Assembly (NCBI GenBank): GCA_014155875.1
Contig: JACEFZ010021410.1
Location: 1 to 64,000, forward strand
DNA from: Cepaea nemoralis
Lineage: Eukaryota > Mollusca > Gastropoda > Stylommatophora > Helicidae
Direction of reading: 5' to 3'
DNA: 64,000 nucleotides
A program made the translations under genes and the position numbers. Positions 43,410 to 55,439 of the stretch are shown one piece after another. The stretch's first letter is position 1. Every line of letters starts with the position of its first letter. The notes beneath the pieces are model-generated. The model made no database searches. It was not told where the DNA came from and saw nothing but the letters and a program-made list of their open reading frames with translations.

Positions 43410-44418
43410 CTAGGGCTGTCGCAGACGTGTCCCTACACATATAAGCACACAGTTAAACTCTCGCCTGTAGTTAGCGTTCAGATGTAGGTATATCACAAAG
43501 CTGATACTGCACCACAAGGTGCCAAACATATAAGCCAATGCCCATAGCAAGTTGTTGAGGTTTTCTTGTTCGTCGGTGTTGGTTCCTGGGAATGCATAGT
43601 AGACTGTTGTTGTGACCATCTTTGGAATGTTACAGCATGTCAGAGTTATCGCCAGGACCAGAACAATCTTGACCAGTCGTCGCTCTCGACCAGATAGTGT
43701 CGATGAATGTTTACCATCGTTGTTAGCTTTATGTCGAACTTTTGAAGACGCTGCTAATGAATGGCCCATCCATACAGCACACACGATTACCACAGCTTGG
43801 GACAACAACCACAGGGATACTCCAGCAGTGATGTCGATTAGAAATTCCGCTAGCGTTATTTCGGGATTAACGATTGTCGAACATAATATTTCTGATGTAG
43901 TCGTGTTATTTCCTGCAGGTGTTAGAATTTCTATCCACGCCTTTCTGTCGATAACGGCAATTGGAAGGTGAATGATGATGTGTATGACGTATATCGCCAA
44001 CACGACGACAGTACAACGGGGTCTTGTGAAGACCTGCTTGACTTTAAACGGAGAGACAACGCAGTAACATCTCTCTAATGAAACCACGGCTGTGATACAA
44101 CACGAGACTCCGTATAGAGCACTGATAACCCACCCCAGCACATAATCCATAAACCGGACACCGGTGTCAGTATTCGGGGATTGAAGGTCGATTATAAAGT
44201 AAACACAGTTTGCTAGTTGGATGCCCGTGACTAGAAAGTCGGTCAAGGAGAGAGAAAACAGACCAACACTCATGCTGTCTTTCAGACCCAGTTTCGCAAA
44301 GATGACCATGGTTATGCAATTTGTGATCACCCCAAGGAATTGAAATGATGGTACGGGCGACAACGTTCAGAGATATATACAGGTATATCATAACATCGTC
44401 GCTGATGACCTCAGACAT
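43410..44418 (-). pseudogene. GPCR paralogue disrupted by a +1 frameshift
   Basis: Same start (ATG at 44,418) and same last residues (RLRQP, stop at 43,410) as the intact receptor. One extra G in the run at 44,335-44,337 (ccaaggaattg versus ccaagaattg in copy A) shifts the frame at about codon 27, inside helix 1. Downstream of it 317 codons are open and well conserved, including SLERCYCV and SGRERRLVK. A start after the shift would lack helix 1. It is therefore a young pseudogene unless the G is an assembly error. Confidence 0.85.
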
Positions 44419-44940
44419 GTCCTTATTGTATTCTCAGAATGTAGAATACCGTTCCTTGACAGTTAGTGCTATTGGAGGGTAGTTGGACAACGTTCATCAT
44501 TCGTTAGAACAATCTTTGTAGAACTGTGAAAAGCAATGTGATAACCGTGTTCCATTTATAAGAGCAAACTTTATAGCACTGAGAATATCTATTATGATAT
44601 ATGACATTTGTGCAATACTATTTTTGTACATGTGAATGCTAATGTTATAATCATTTGCCATTTTTTTTACATTTATGCGGACACAGTAGAACTGTGCATA
44701 GCAATGTTATGCACTGTATGCCATTTATACGAACACATTGTCTAGAACTGTGAATATCATTGTTATTAACGCTATGCCATTTTTACCAACAAACTTTTAG
44801 AAGTATCAAAACCAATGTTATAAATTGTCTGACAATTAGAAAACAAACATTGTAGAATTGTGAATACCATTATAATAAATTGTATGCCATTTATAAGAGC
44901 AAGTTATTTTTCAGATGTTTACTTAATATTATTTTTTCCC

Positions 44941-45537
44941 GTGTGTTGCCGGGGCCCATAAGGGAAGCAAAGAATAGCAACACTGTAGCCTACCACGCAT
45001 GTTGTAAGAGGCGACTAAGGAGGCATGATGGTTCCGTCGCCCTGCTACTGATTGAGTGCGTGGCGCGACACTGTGAGCTGTGAGTTTCGTGTGAAATGCT
45101 TCTGAATCTGCCCGAGGTGTTTTGGAGCGTGACTGCATGTTCGGAGTGGTGGCAGCTGGCTATGTCCCAGAGTTGACCGGTTTTTGCCTTATGCAGAAAT
45201 GCGTGGCTGCTAGGCTTCTGGTTGACTGCCACTGCCATCAACGATGAACTATATGTTTTTTGGTACTGTGTGGATGAACATCTAGGAAACATCCAGACTG
45301 CCGATTCCATCAGAGATGAACTGGATGTTTCGTGGGGGACTATTGTGTTGACATTCTGGCGGCGGCATTATGCACAGTGAATCTGTGCGGACTGTTGTTT
45401 GTCGAGACGCTTGTCTTTTCCACTTTTCACATTGGGCAGTGGGAGGCGTTTTGTGTGATATTCACTGGCACAGGAACGGAGCAAAATGGGGACGACCCGT
45501 TGCTGTGAGGTTGGAACCGCGACTAACTAACTAACTA
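44941..45537 (+). mobile_element. Family P retroposon, copy 3, with clean TSD
   Basis: 10-bp TSD acttaatatt at 44,931-44,940 and 45,538-45,547. The insert is 597 bp, has a different 5' part (gtgtgttgccggggccc.. tgttgtaagaggcgactaa) than copies 1, 2 and 4, then the common body and a short (AACT)4 tail. Copy A has the unoccupied site near 13,690. Confidence 0.88.
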
Positions 45538-45603
45538 ACTTAATATTTTGTCCGACATTGTGTTACCAATGTCAAGTAAAGACGCTCACAGCATCAGACT
45601 AGT

Positions 45604-45745
45604 GCATTTCATAACAATAGATATGAGGTGCCTTAGAAGAACAGTGGAAGTAACTGTGAGAGATAGAATCAGGATATGAGTGAAGTTAGTAGAAGACTAA
45701 GCCTAAATCCAGTCATGCAAGTTATTAAAGAATATCTCAAGAATA
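45604..45745 (+). pseudogene. LINE C-terminal fragment (B copy)
   Basis: Reads MRCLRR, VTVRDRI and LNPVMQVI, matching 13,752-13,866 of copy A. Confidence 0.6.
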
Positions 45746-45889
45746 TCCTGGTGCCATCTACCACAAATAGCCCCAATGAAAGATATAATTGGTACATAGC
45801 AACGGTAGGACCATGTAACAGCTGGATTGATGGTACACTGATGGTAACTTTCAGAAATGAAAGACAAAATACAAAGGACATTGTAAAGA

Positions 45890-45940
45890 GCGTTCACAAG
45901 ATCCTTACATCTCCCCCAACACTTTACTGAGGTCAAAAGA
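45890..45940. repeat. Dispersed short repeat shared with 1,140-1,195
   Basis: cacaagatccttacatctcccccaa-type text recurs at 1,156-1,182 (aaagatctttacatctcccc). The element it belongs to was not identified. Confidence 0.5.
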
Positions 45941-46126
45941 CGCAGAGAAGAAGTAGAGGAATGTTTTCTTCTTTATAATTCATTCTGAATATTCTGTTTC
46001 TCCATACCAGGAATGTTTGATATCATCTCAGGCAGGTACTGCTGTCTTCAAGCTGGAAGTCTGTTTCGGTTGTTAATGGGTTATCCTGTTGATATTTTTT
46101 AAAAGTTTTTTGCTTTATTTTAGTTT

Positions 46127-46215
46127 GGTGCTCGCTCACTTTGAACTCAAGCGTAATCCATTCACACTACTTCAAGAGGCGCTGGACTTTATTTTCCGTG
46201 TGGATGCCAAGTAGC
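46127..46215 (-). mobile_element. SINE-1 3'-end fragment, antisense
   Basis: gctcgctcactttgaactca and the following bases are the reverse complement of the SINE-1 end at 13,235-13,320. A further antisense piece lies at 46,905-46,965. Confidence 0.7.
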
Positions 46216-46900
46216 AGGTCAGACGAAATGACGTCAAAAAGAAATTGTAAGAAAACCTCTAACGTAATAATAGGAGAAGCTAGAGAAGTGACGTGAGATA
46301 GTAAGAAACGTCACAGAGGTAGTCAAGAACAACAACAATACACTTTGGGGCTGATAGTGAAGAAGGCGGCACGATTCTTTTCAGCAGAAATAAGATTGGC
46401 TACAAACTGGCAGGACATCGTACTGATGGCTAATAAATGCTGGATAGAAGAGCCGGATTATTAGGGCACGATTCATATTAGCTAGAAACGACGAATAGAT
46501 GCAAATGCAAAAATGGGGACTTACCAAACGTGGCAACGTGACACGGAGGCCGACCGGTAAGGAGCAATAGCTGACTAGAAGTAGTGACAATATATCAGTA
46601 GTTATGTTATAACTCAACTTGTGCAACAATGATGTATATCTTTGCAATACTGTCCCGCCTGGCTGAACAGGCACGGTATTTCGGGAATTATCAATGTATT
46701 CCTACTATGTTTAATATTATAATTGATATGTGAGAACAAGCTTGAACACAGACAATAAATGTCGCCATAACTGCTATTGTCGAACGGCTTTGACTTATTC
46801 ATCAACGTTGGCACAAGCTTCTGGATTGTCTGTTGAAATGGTTTAGTTACCTTGGACGATGAGCCAGTTTTCTGAACTTGAGTATTATATCGTTACTAAC
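46216..46900. other. No recognisable gene
   Basis: No supported frame or repeat. The 97- and 66-codon minus frames lack family features. Confidence 0.4.
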
Positions 46901-46984
46901 ATTTTAGTAGTGGATTACTTTCCCTATTACCAGTGTCCCTCCTTATCAGGCAAATTCACTCCGAATTCAATAGGTGTGATTTTC

Positions 46985-48120
46985 ATGCCTCCAGTTACGA
47001 TCTGCATCCCGTGATTTTGGACTTTACTTATTTTGTTTAGGTGTGACATGGCTGCTGTTGCTCAAGCTGCAATACTGTATTCAAGGACTGGCCTCATTGG
47101 TCCAATATATAGATTCTTGAGAACATCCACATATCTTCCTCATGTTGAACCAACAAGATTTTTCTTGGACGCCATTCTTGATCGATTTACCTCAATATGT
47201 ATGTTCCATTCTAGGTGACGATCGCAGATTACAGCTAGATATTTTGGATTGTTTTCCTGACGCACTATGTTTCCATTTAGCAGTAGCTTAGCTAGCTGTA
47301 ATTTATTTGAGAGGGAGAAATCCGTAAATGTTGTTTTCTCCTCAATGATCTTTAATAGCCAAGCCTTTGACCATATCTTTAGCATTAATATGGCTTGATG
47401 CCTCTTGTTGTTAGCTGTATTAATACTTCCCTCAGAAGGCCACTTGGATAAGTCGTCTGCATAAGTGGAGGTGTGTACTTTGGCATGACATTTTTCTGTG
47501 ATGTCATTTGTTTACGCCAGGAAAGGTGTTGGGAAAGAACCCCTCCCCGGAGGACTCTTTGCTGCAACATTTTCTTACTGGTTTGTCATTGAGCTTTTGG
47601 TTTGGCTGTTCCGTTCTCAAGGTAGAGGCTGATCCACTTTCCCACACATATTCCCATACACACCTGTATCTTTCGCAATTTTAATTCCAGTATATCCTTC
47701 TATACTTTATCAATTGCTTTTCTAAATCTACCCAAACCGCTAATGTCTGCAGATTCGCTTGGTATCCTCCATTTCCTGAAATATGTTGGTTATTTTTATT
47801 TTCGTGCATCAGTACTTTCCGAATCGTGCTTGTTGTGATTAAAATATGTTTCTCTTCCAGATGCAACATTAATCTGTAATTCATAATGCGTTCCATTTAT
47901 GTCCATGCACAGCTGAGTAGACTCATAGGTCGATAGGCAGTTGGTTCTGCCAGGCTGTTTATTCTTCTTTGGTATCCAACATATTTATAATAGCTCGCCT
48001 TATGACGTCCTTGTCGAAAGGTTCTACAGTTACCATTCTACCTGCCGTTTGCTTATTGCGAGGTGGGTTTATTCTAGATTATTGCTCCCTTTGACGAAAT
48101 GACCAATGCATGCCTGGTTC
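46985..48120 (-). pseudogene. LINE-C reverse transcriptase remnant
   Basis: Down the minus strand: linker (48,120-47,930), RLMLHLEEKHIL and VWVDLEKQLIKY (first Asp block, 47,740-47,690), RGGVLSQ near 47,550, YADDLSKW (47,470), KTTFTDFSLS (47,330), NPKYLAVICDRHLEWN (47,245) and GPMRPVLEYSIAA (47,110). This is the order of a Jockey-like RT without an RNase H. Several frameshifts. Its endonuclease may be represented by 48,690-48,868. Confidence 0.75.
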
Positions 48121-48629
48121 TTTTCTTGGGATTTGTAATAGTGTGAAAACATTTCCTGCCATCAGCTTCTTGACAAAAAATATTTGTACAAATCCATAGC
48201 GATGCAATCCCATGAAATAATATTGGCACATTCAGATGTTAGCGATTAATGGTAAGACATTTAAAAATAATAACGTTTCAGTAAAGCACCCACTATAGGT
48301 ACAATTATTGACGTCATATCTGAACACTTTCGTTCCACTATGTGACGTGCTTCTCATAAGTAAATTTCCTTGCAGCACGGAGTAAATGCACTATTGAACA
48401 CTGATGCTTACGTGTGAAGATATAATAAATTTCATTATATGCACTTCATCTCTGACCCGCAAATTATATACCGCATATAAACAACCATTGAGGACTGCTG
48501 TACAAAGTCCAGAACAAAAATTGTTTTGTTGCGTGTACATAATGACAAGATTATATGCTAAATCTCATAATTTTCCCTCAGTTGGTTACTGAGTTATGGA
48601 TTCTTACATGGGGGAAAATAGTTGTGAAC

Positions 48630-48690
48630 CCACTATAGCATATGCACGGACTACACTTGAGTCCAAAGCAAGCGGACGTTAAAACCGCCC
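48630..48690 (+). mobile_element. SINE-1 3'-end fragment
   Basis: Carries gcacggactacacttgagtc, matching the SINE-1 end (gtatggactacgcttgagtt). Immediately followed by the LINE-C endonuclease fragment. Confidence 0.55.
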
Positions 48691-48868
48691 ATGAATAGAA
48701 ACCTGTGATGGGTGTTGACGTGTGTCTCTTGTATGCATGGTACATCAATGTTTTCTTCATAAATGTGCGATGGGCTAAGGGGACGTGTTTTTTAAGGACT
48801 CCTTCGGAATTCCACTGTAGTATACGTTAAGTGTCCGAGGTGTTTGATCAGTAATTCTTGCCTTATCC
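48690..48868 (-). pseudogene. LINE-C endonuclease N-terminal fragment (B copy)
   Basis: Homologous to 15,120-15,310 of segment A, including aatagaaacctgtgat and ttccactgtagtat. In A it continues directly to cttattgcaactgattt. In B that continuation is at 50,692, so about 1.8 kb was gained between. Confidence 0.65.
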
Positions 48869-49500
48869 CGCTGTTCATTGACTCTATATGACGTCATCAT
48901 AAAGCGTGTTGAGTTCCCCTGTTGTGTCAAGCCGTTGGCTCAGTACATCCGACTGCGACAAGCGTTTTTCTATGTGTGTGCGTATTTGTTTCTCTCTTTC
49001 TAGGTTTTGTTTCCCTAGCATTTGGTTGACCCGGCCTACCTGCGATTTTGTTATCTACTGTGTGATCAGTCTTGCTGGAACACAGCCGGTGTGAGAAACA
49101 TCTGGCTCGTGCATTCTTGAATAATAAAAACATATTTTTAAACACACGGAACGAATTACCGTTGAACGAATTGGAATTCAGAAATAAGTCAATGCTGAAG
49201 TTGACACTCCTTTCAATGATATTTGTAGAAAAAGGAAAAGTTCTTGCTTTAGCATCATATCGTTACCATGGACGCAATTTTCTTTGTCGAAACTAAGACA
49301 TTCTAGCGTTTTAGTTAAAAAATTACGATTCAAATTCATATTACTCTGGTGAAATTACAAAGAAATTAAGTGATCCTGCTACATAAACAACTGTTTCATC
49401 TTGAGGTTGAAATTAAATGTCGAGAAAACGTTGAAAATCTCACAGACAGTGTCTGTACTTCATCCTTCAGCAAAAGGTGCATGCTTTTGTTTGCTGGTTT
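48869..49500. other. B-specific sequence without recognised gene
   Basis: Part of the 1.8-kb gain in segment B. No coding frame or repeat family identified. Confidence 0.4.
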
Positions 49501-49504
49501 TAAG

Positions 49505-49860
49505 ATCATTATCATCATGTGCCGTGCCGATAAGAGTGGGTGGTCATGTTTATCTACTTTACACGATCATCAGAGTTGTGGATCAGCTCCGTGTTCTTGT
49601 CTCGACATTGCCACGTAGCCAAGGTATCTAGATATTCACTTCTCTTGCTTCCCCTGTTCTTTTTCCCTCAATCTTGTCAGTTGTCACTAAGTTCTCTAAT
49701 TTATTTTTTTTCTTATAACGTTTCCAAGGAATTTGGACTTTCTACGTCTAATTTTTCTAGTCAGTTTACAGTTCTCTTTGGCTTATTAAAGGACTTTCTC
49801 ATTGGTTTTCTGTCTGTCCATGTTATTCTTTGCATCTTCCTAAGAAACCACATTTTTAAA
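49505..49860 (-). mobile_element. LINE-A 3'-end fragment, antisense
   Basis: Reverse complement of the LINE-A C-terminus and trailer. On the minus strand: the block around FLRKMQRI, MDRQKTNEKVL-like codons and the cggcacatgatgataatgat trailer. 5'-truncated. Confidence 0.75.
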
Positions 49861-50149
49861 AAGAGAAGTGGAAATATTCACTATGTTGACAATCCGCCGA
49901 AACATAATGCAACAAATTTGCTTGAAAAGAAACTTAGTTATTCAGCGTAAACTATAGATTTATATTGATGTTCGGCAGCATAAAAATATGACTATAGCTA
50001 TCTTGACACCGGAACTTATTTTCTGAATACTTAATGTGATCAAAAGGGACAAGATAAGAGTTGATGACATAAGGAAGCAAGGCACAGAATGTCAGCAACT
50101 GATTTCATGGAATGACAGCGAGTTGGATAGTTCTGTAGTGTGGCACAAA

Positions 50150-50240
50150 TATTCGCAAACAGCATATCAAAAACAGTATATCACAAACAGCCTATTACAA
50201 ACAGCATATGACACAAACAACATATCACAAACAACATTGA
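50150..50240 (+). repeat. Short tandem repeat, unit near 16-17 bp
   Basis: acagcatatcacaaac-type units repeat about five times with substitutions. Confidence 0.7.
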
Positions 50241-50451
50241 TATTTCAATACCGTGGAAGCTGAGATTTTGACATAGTGATACACTCAGACGAAGAAATCT
50301 ACAACTGGTCAGATTCATTGACTGTTAAGTTTACCATGCCTAGGCAGATCAGATTATGTTTACGATAACTTCGGCATTAATATGATTTTTCAGCAGCTTA
50401 CAAACGGTTTACGGTGTTTATATATATGCTTCTATAGAGTATTGGACACTC

Positions 50452-50486
50452 TTTCATTCATTCATTCATTCATTCATTCATTCTTT
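50452..50486. repeat. (CATT)n microsatellite
   Basis: About eight CATT units. Confidence 0.9.
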
Positions 50487-50494
50487 CAGTAGCA

Positions 50495-50630
50495 TGTACA
50501 TTGCATAACCTCTCTCCCATAACAACCTTCCGGAAAACCTCTCGATCATAAGCAAGATGTCCCGCCTCCGATATACCCATCTGGAGATCATCCGCCACAT
50601 CCTGCACCCATCTTCTCTATTGGACACTAC
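50495..50630 (-). pseudogene. LINE-D-type C-terminal remnant
   Basis: The minus strand encodes RWVQDVADDLQMGISEA then YDREVFRKVVMG, a typical LINE ORF end. The same family as 22,555-22,640. Confidence 0.6.
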
Positions 50631-51380
50631 GATAGATAAATCCTTATTGTATTAATTTCTGCTCAACGGCAGTTGGCTACAGCCATTGGTTATGCACGGT
50701 CTTATTGTAATTGATTTCCAAGCAAATAATCGTTATGCTATGTACATCATAGTAATCATTATTTGGCGAAAGAAGTGGTAAGTTTTATCTGTATTTGAAG
50801 ATTCGTAATAACCCACCTGGATTTCTAAGGCATAGTTTTAATACTGCTATAGTTAGGTTCATTTCCTAGCTAAATCTAATTTTCTGATTTAGGTAATTCT
50901 CTGAAATGTACTGCAATATCCAACATCAGACAGCGACGTTAAGTGGTTAAACTATTACATTTATTGACTGATTCACTTTGGCAGGTGCATTATCTTCAGC
51001 AAGCAAAATATAATGGATTGAACTTTTCTCGTTACTGGTAAATGACTGATCATTGTGCTAACTTCCATTCGCTCAACAACGGGATGTCTTGGATGTGTCT
51101 ATATCTTTGTGAACAATTAAGTTTGAACATCGATCCATCAGATGAACATTTTCATATTTGATTTCTGTATCTATACATGTTATGCTTCCCTTTATTAATA
51201 CTCTGTTTAAGCAGGAGATCGAATCACACGAATATATGTCATATTTTATTTGGTATTGTTAGTTATTACTTAGAGTGTCTAAGTTTCAGACTTGAATATC
51301 TAGAGGACATTGCTCATCACCTCCCATGTTACATTAGTATTAACATTAAAATGTACTTCCACTCATCTCATCTCATCTCA

Positions 51381-52600
51381 TCATGTTCCTCTTCTACCTT
51401 GCGGTGTCGAGGTGAAGTATAAACTTTGTGAGAGTGCCAGATTATGGGCTTCATATATCGACATTCCCATGGACTCTGCTATTCCCTCCGTCCAACGTTT
51501 ACGTGGTCGGCCTCTTCCTCTTTTTCCATCTGGTCTGTACATAATTGCTTGTTGTGGTATGCTGTTGACTGGTAACCTACTTGCATGGCCAAACAATTTG
51601 ACTTGCTGCTTTCTAATAAAATCTTCTAGTGCTGCTTTAACCACCACTTTAGTCCTGATTTCTTCATTTCTGATCTTATCTCTTCTTGATACGTTGAGTA
51701 TTCTTCTCAGGAACCTCATTTCTGTTGTTGTGATTTTTCTTTTCTCTTTTTCTGTCATTGTCCAGGTTTGGCATTGGTAGTGTAGAGTTGGTAGGACGAT
51801 TGTGTTGTAAAGTGCTTTCTTAGTAGTTATTGATTCATGTTTGTTCTTTAGTATTGGTGCCATTTGTCCAATGAGTTGATTTGCCTTATTGCACCTATTT
51901 TCGATCTCGTCTTCTGATCTGCCATTTGATGATATTATACTTCCTAGGTACTTGAAACTCTTTACTTGTTTCAAGGGATGTTCGTTTAGGTGAATTGTTG
52001 TTGTTTGTTCTTCTTTAGTTATAGTCATTACCTCTGTTTTGCTTGTGCTAATTTTCATGTTATGTTCCCTACACATTTCGTTTAGACTATTCATGTGGAC
52101 TTGTAATTCAGCTTCTGATTTTGCTATTAGTGCTTGGTCGTCCGCAAACAGGAGTTCTCTAATGGTTAGATTTGCAGATGGTTCTTCTTCTGTGTTCTCG
52201 TCATGCGGTATTCTTGCTGTCTCTGTTTGGCTGGTTTCTTTACATATGTTGTCTATATATGTTATGAACAAGAGAGGGGACAGGAAACAACCTTGTCGTA
52301 CTCCAGATCTTATGGTGAAGGGTTCTGAGTGTCCTCCAGTTGCTCTCACTATGCATTCACTGTTGTTGTATAAACTTCTACATAGGTTTGTTAGATGTGT
52401 ACTCACTCCATATTGTTTAAGGATTTCCCACAGTTTGTTTCTATCTACTCTGTCGAATGCCTTTTCTTGGTCGACAAAGGCTAAGTAGAGTGTTTCATTG
52501 AATTCGATTGATTTTTCTATAAGTTGTCTAAGAGCAAAAATGGCATCTGTGCATCCTTTGTTTTTCCTAAATCTTACTATCCCGGAAACATAATTTTTAA
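51381..52600 (-). CDS. LINE-D reverse transcriptase, 5'-truncated but open
   Basis: A continuous frame of about 400 codons with no start of its own. It opens at the truncation near 52,600 (KNKGCTDAIFALRQLI) and shows FVDQEKAFDRVDRNK (first catalytic Asp, 52,455), SGVRQGCFLSPLLF, ELLFADDQALIA (FADD box, near 52,150), YLGSIISSNG (51,950), then the tail TEMRFLRRILNVSRRDKIRN, QQVKLFGHASRL and RGRGRPRKRW (51,510), stopping at 51,381. A (GATGA)-like trailer follows at 51,380-51,360. Lacking an endonuclease it cannot mobilise. It lies in a B-specific insertion relative to A (A is continuous near 15,880). TSD not resolved. Confidence 0.85.
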
Positions 52601-52800
52601 ATATAAAACTTAATGTTAATTACAAAAGTTAATGTTAATGTGAAATACAAAACTGAATGTTAAATTTAAATGCAAAACGTAATGTTAATGTTAAATTCAA
52701 AACTTAACGTTAAAGTTACATTTTTTTTAATGTAATATTTATGTTACATACAAAACTTAATGTTAATTGTAAATTAAAAACTTAATGTTAAAATAAAGGA
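52595..52800 (+). repeat. AATGTTAA-type degenerate tandem repeat
   Basis: aaaacttaatgttaa-like phrases recur eight or more times at irregular 20-30-bp spacing, abutting the LINE-D truncation point. Confidence 0.75.
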
Positions 52801-53490
52801 TCCTTATCCACACATGGAGGAGTATTGGTTGCATGAGTATTTTCGCTACCTGGTAGCTTGGATGCATGTTTTATGACATGTCGGCCTCTAATGGGACTCG
52901 AACACATGCTCGCAGGATGGACATTTAATTCTGCTAACCGATGCCCTACAGCCACTCCCCAATGAGAGCTTAATAAATGTAATTATTTACATCCTCGACA
53001 ATCCGTCCGAAAACAATCGGCGAAATTCGAGACCGACGAAAACCGAGGCAATTATTTCCACATGAATCAATGTAAATCCAATTAATTCGCTCTAGACACT
53101 CCAAAATACATAACAAAAACACATTTGTATGGAGAATAAATGCAGTTTTTAATTCTAAAAACAATTAAATATAGAAGACTAATGTAAAGAATAATTATCA
53201 AATTTATCATGACATTTACCTTTCTGAAGACTTCTTTGCGTATGGACGACGGCGAGGATTGATGAGAGAGGTGCAGATATTTTTGTTTAGAAGGGGAATC
53301 ATCCTCCATAAGGACCTTTGGTATCAATTCCCTTCTGTGTCTTATTGTCTTTTGTATGCAAGTGCGCCTCTTGAGGTTTTTAAACCATCCTCTGCTGGCC
53401 TTTCTGTTATTCCTCGTGACTTTCTGTTTAAAAACCATTTTATTTACTCTGTGCATGCTTGTGTTGTTTCATGATTATTACGCCTGCAGA

Positions 53491-54598
53491 AGGTTGTGTA
53501 CTAGCTCCCACCCTCTTTGGAATATACTTTTCACTTCTACTGAAATATGCATTTCGTGGTCAGAATGGTGGTATATACATTCACTCACGCTCAGATGGCG
53601 GCCTCTACAATGCTCAGAGATTGAAGGCTAAGACCAAAATTAGGAAGGTACTGATCAGAGAGTTGCTTTTTGCAGATGATGCTGCAGTTACGACCCACTC
53701 TGAGGAAGAATTGCAATGTCTACTATCTGCATTCTCCAATGCTTGTTCTGAATTTGGTTTAACAATTAGCAAAAAGAAGACACAGATTATGTCACAAGGT
53801 GCACATGGGGTACCATCAATCTTTATTGACGACGCCGAACTAGAGATAGTAGACCATTTTACATATCTAGGATCAGTGGTAAATAGCAAATTATCCCTAG
53901 ATCAGGAAATCAACATCCGGATTGGTAAGGCAGCAACAACAATGAACAGGTTAAGAAAAAGAGTCTCGGAGAACAGGAAGCTTACTGCCAAAACAAAAGT
54001 CCTTGTCTATCAAGCCTGTGTCCTTAGTACTCTTCTTTATGGCAGTGAAACCTGGACAACTTACTCACACCAAGAGAACAATTTAAACAGCTTTCATATG
54101 CGGTGTCTGCGAAGAATTCTTGGTATTAAGTGGCAAGACAAAATCACAAATACTGAAGTATTGGAAAGATCAGGTTGTGTGACAGTTTATTCCATGCTCA
54201 GTCTTCGTAGACATAGATGGATAGGACATCTTAGGAGGATGGATGATGGTAGAATACCAAAGGATATCTTTTTTGGTGAATTACAGATGGGTAAGAGATC
54301 TCAGGGTCGGCCTCTACTACGATACAAAGATGTGTGTAAGCGAGACATGATTGATACAGGCATTGATAATGCACATTGGGAGCAAGTCGCCGCTGAACGT
54401 GTTGCATGGAGGGTAAATATCAGAAATGGAATAAAGTCAAAGGAGAAAATTATTGCAGAAAAGTCACACACCAAGCGTTTGAGACGTAAGATGGTGCATG
54501 ATGGTGGAAATGACCACGTGTTCACATGCACCCACTGTGAACGGACATTTACAGCGCAAATTGGCCTTATCAGTCACACTCGCTACCGCCATAGTTAA
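53491..54598 (+). CDS. LINE-E reverse transcriptase C-terminal half with C2H2 finger
   Basis: Open frame from the truncation to the stop at 54,596-54,598 (about 365 codons inside the insert). It starts GCVLAPTLF, has RELLFADDAAVTTHSEEEL (FADD box, 53,660), FGLTISKKKTQIM, FTYLGSVVNSKLS, LLYGSETWTTY and MRCLRRILGIKWQDKI, then RRMDDGRIPKDIFFGEL. It ends in a C2H2 zinc finger (CTHCERTFTAQIGLISH, 54,527-54,580). C-terminal fingers of this kind occur in several LINE clades and probably bind nucleic acid. First catalytic Asp and endonuclease are lost. Confidence 0.87.
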
Positions 54599-54659
54599 AA
54601 GTTATTATGCCTTTTTAGAGCACAAACTATCGTCTGTCAAGACGAGGTGCCAATGAATG
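53491..54659 (+). mobile_element. LINE-E insertion, 5'-truncated
   Basis: Perfect 11-bp TSD acgcctgcaga at 53,480-53,490 and 54,660-54,670. Segment A has the unoccupied site (ttacgcctgcagagtg, near 16,058). 1,169 bp, ending cgtctgtcaagacgaggtgc. That trailer also ends the 28S chimera at 16,805 and lies at 11,568-11,590. Confidence 0.93.
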
Positions 54660-54689
54660 ACGCCTGCAGAGTATATTATTTTGCAGAGT

Positions 54690-55225
54690 ATACACGAGTG
54701 GGCTTCAAATGAAAACCTTTAATGTTTTGTGTATGTGTGAATATATTATGTTGAAGTAAAAACAAATGTATTATTTTTCGATGTGTTAAATGCAAGTCCT
54801 CAAGCGCAGATAAACTGTTTAAATTCCCGTAGAAAAAAAAAAAAATTATGTTCGTCGCGTGTGTAACCATTCATGCACCACCTGCCGTACCTCTTCATTG
54901 AACCGAACAGTTTTGAAACGTCCTACTCCACTCATTTACTTGCTGGACTGACAGGCATGCATTACTATACTGGACCTTCATTTGCCGATGAATTTCTATA
55001 GGTTTTACCCCTCCTCTGATAAACAAAACAGATAACCAACACTGCTCCTCTTTGGTGCATGTCAAAAGTGAGGCAGCCATCTTTAACCTGTCCGTATGAT
55101 GTCACCATTGTTGTCTCCACCGTTATGTCACGTGCTTAACACTTTTGACATCCTTAACAACAATATTGACAGGTAAAAAGACAATGACATGGTTATTGTA
55201 GTTTCTATCACACTTTTAATGTTTT
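54690..55225. other. B-specific sequence without recognised gene
   Basis: Absent from segment A, where 16,070 continues to 16,110. A run of fifteen A at 54,832-54,846. No coding frame recognised. Confidence 0.4.
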
Positions 55226-55439
55226 CATTTGCAGCCCCCTCGGATTAGTTTCATTTGTTTTTATTAGTTTTGTGTGTAAAAATTATGTTTCTAGGATTGC
55301 AGGAATTGTTACGATCTCTAACTGCCAAGGCGTATAGACTGAGCAAACGCTGCATTTTCAAAGTATTTTATGTAATAAGTCACTGTTTGCGAATGTCTCA
55401 AAGAAAGTACTGCAATATGTCATGAAACACTTTCTGCTG

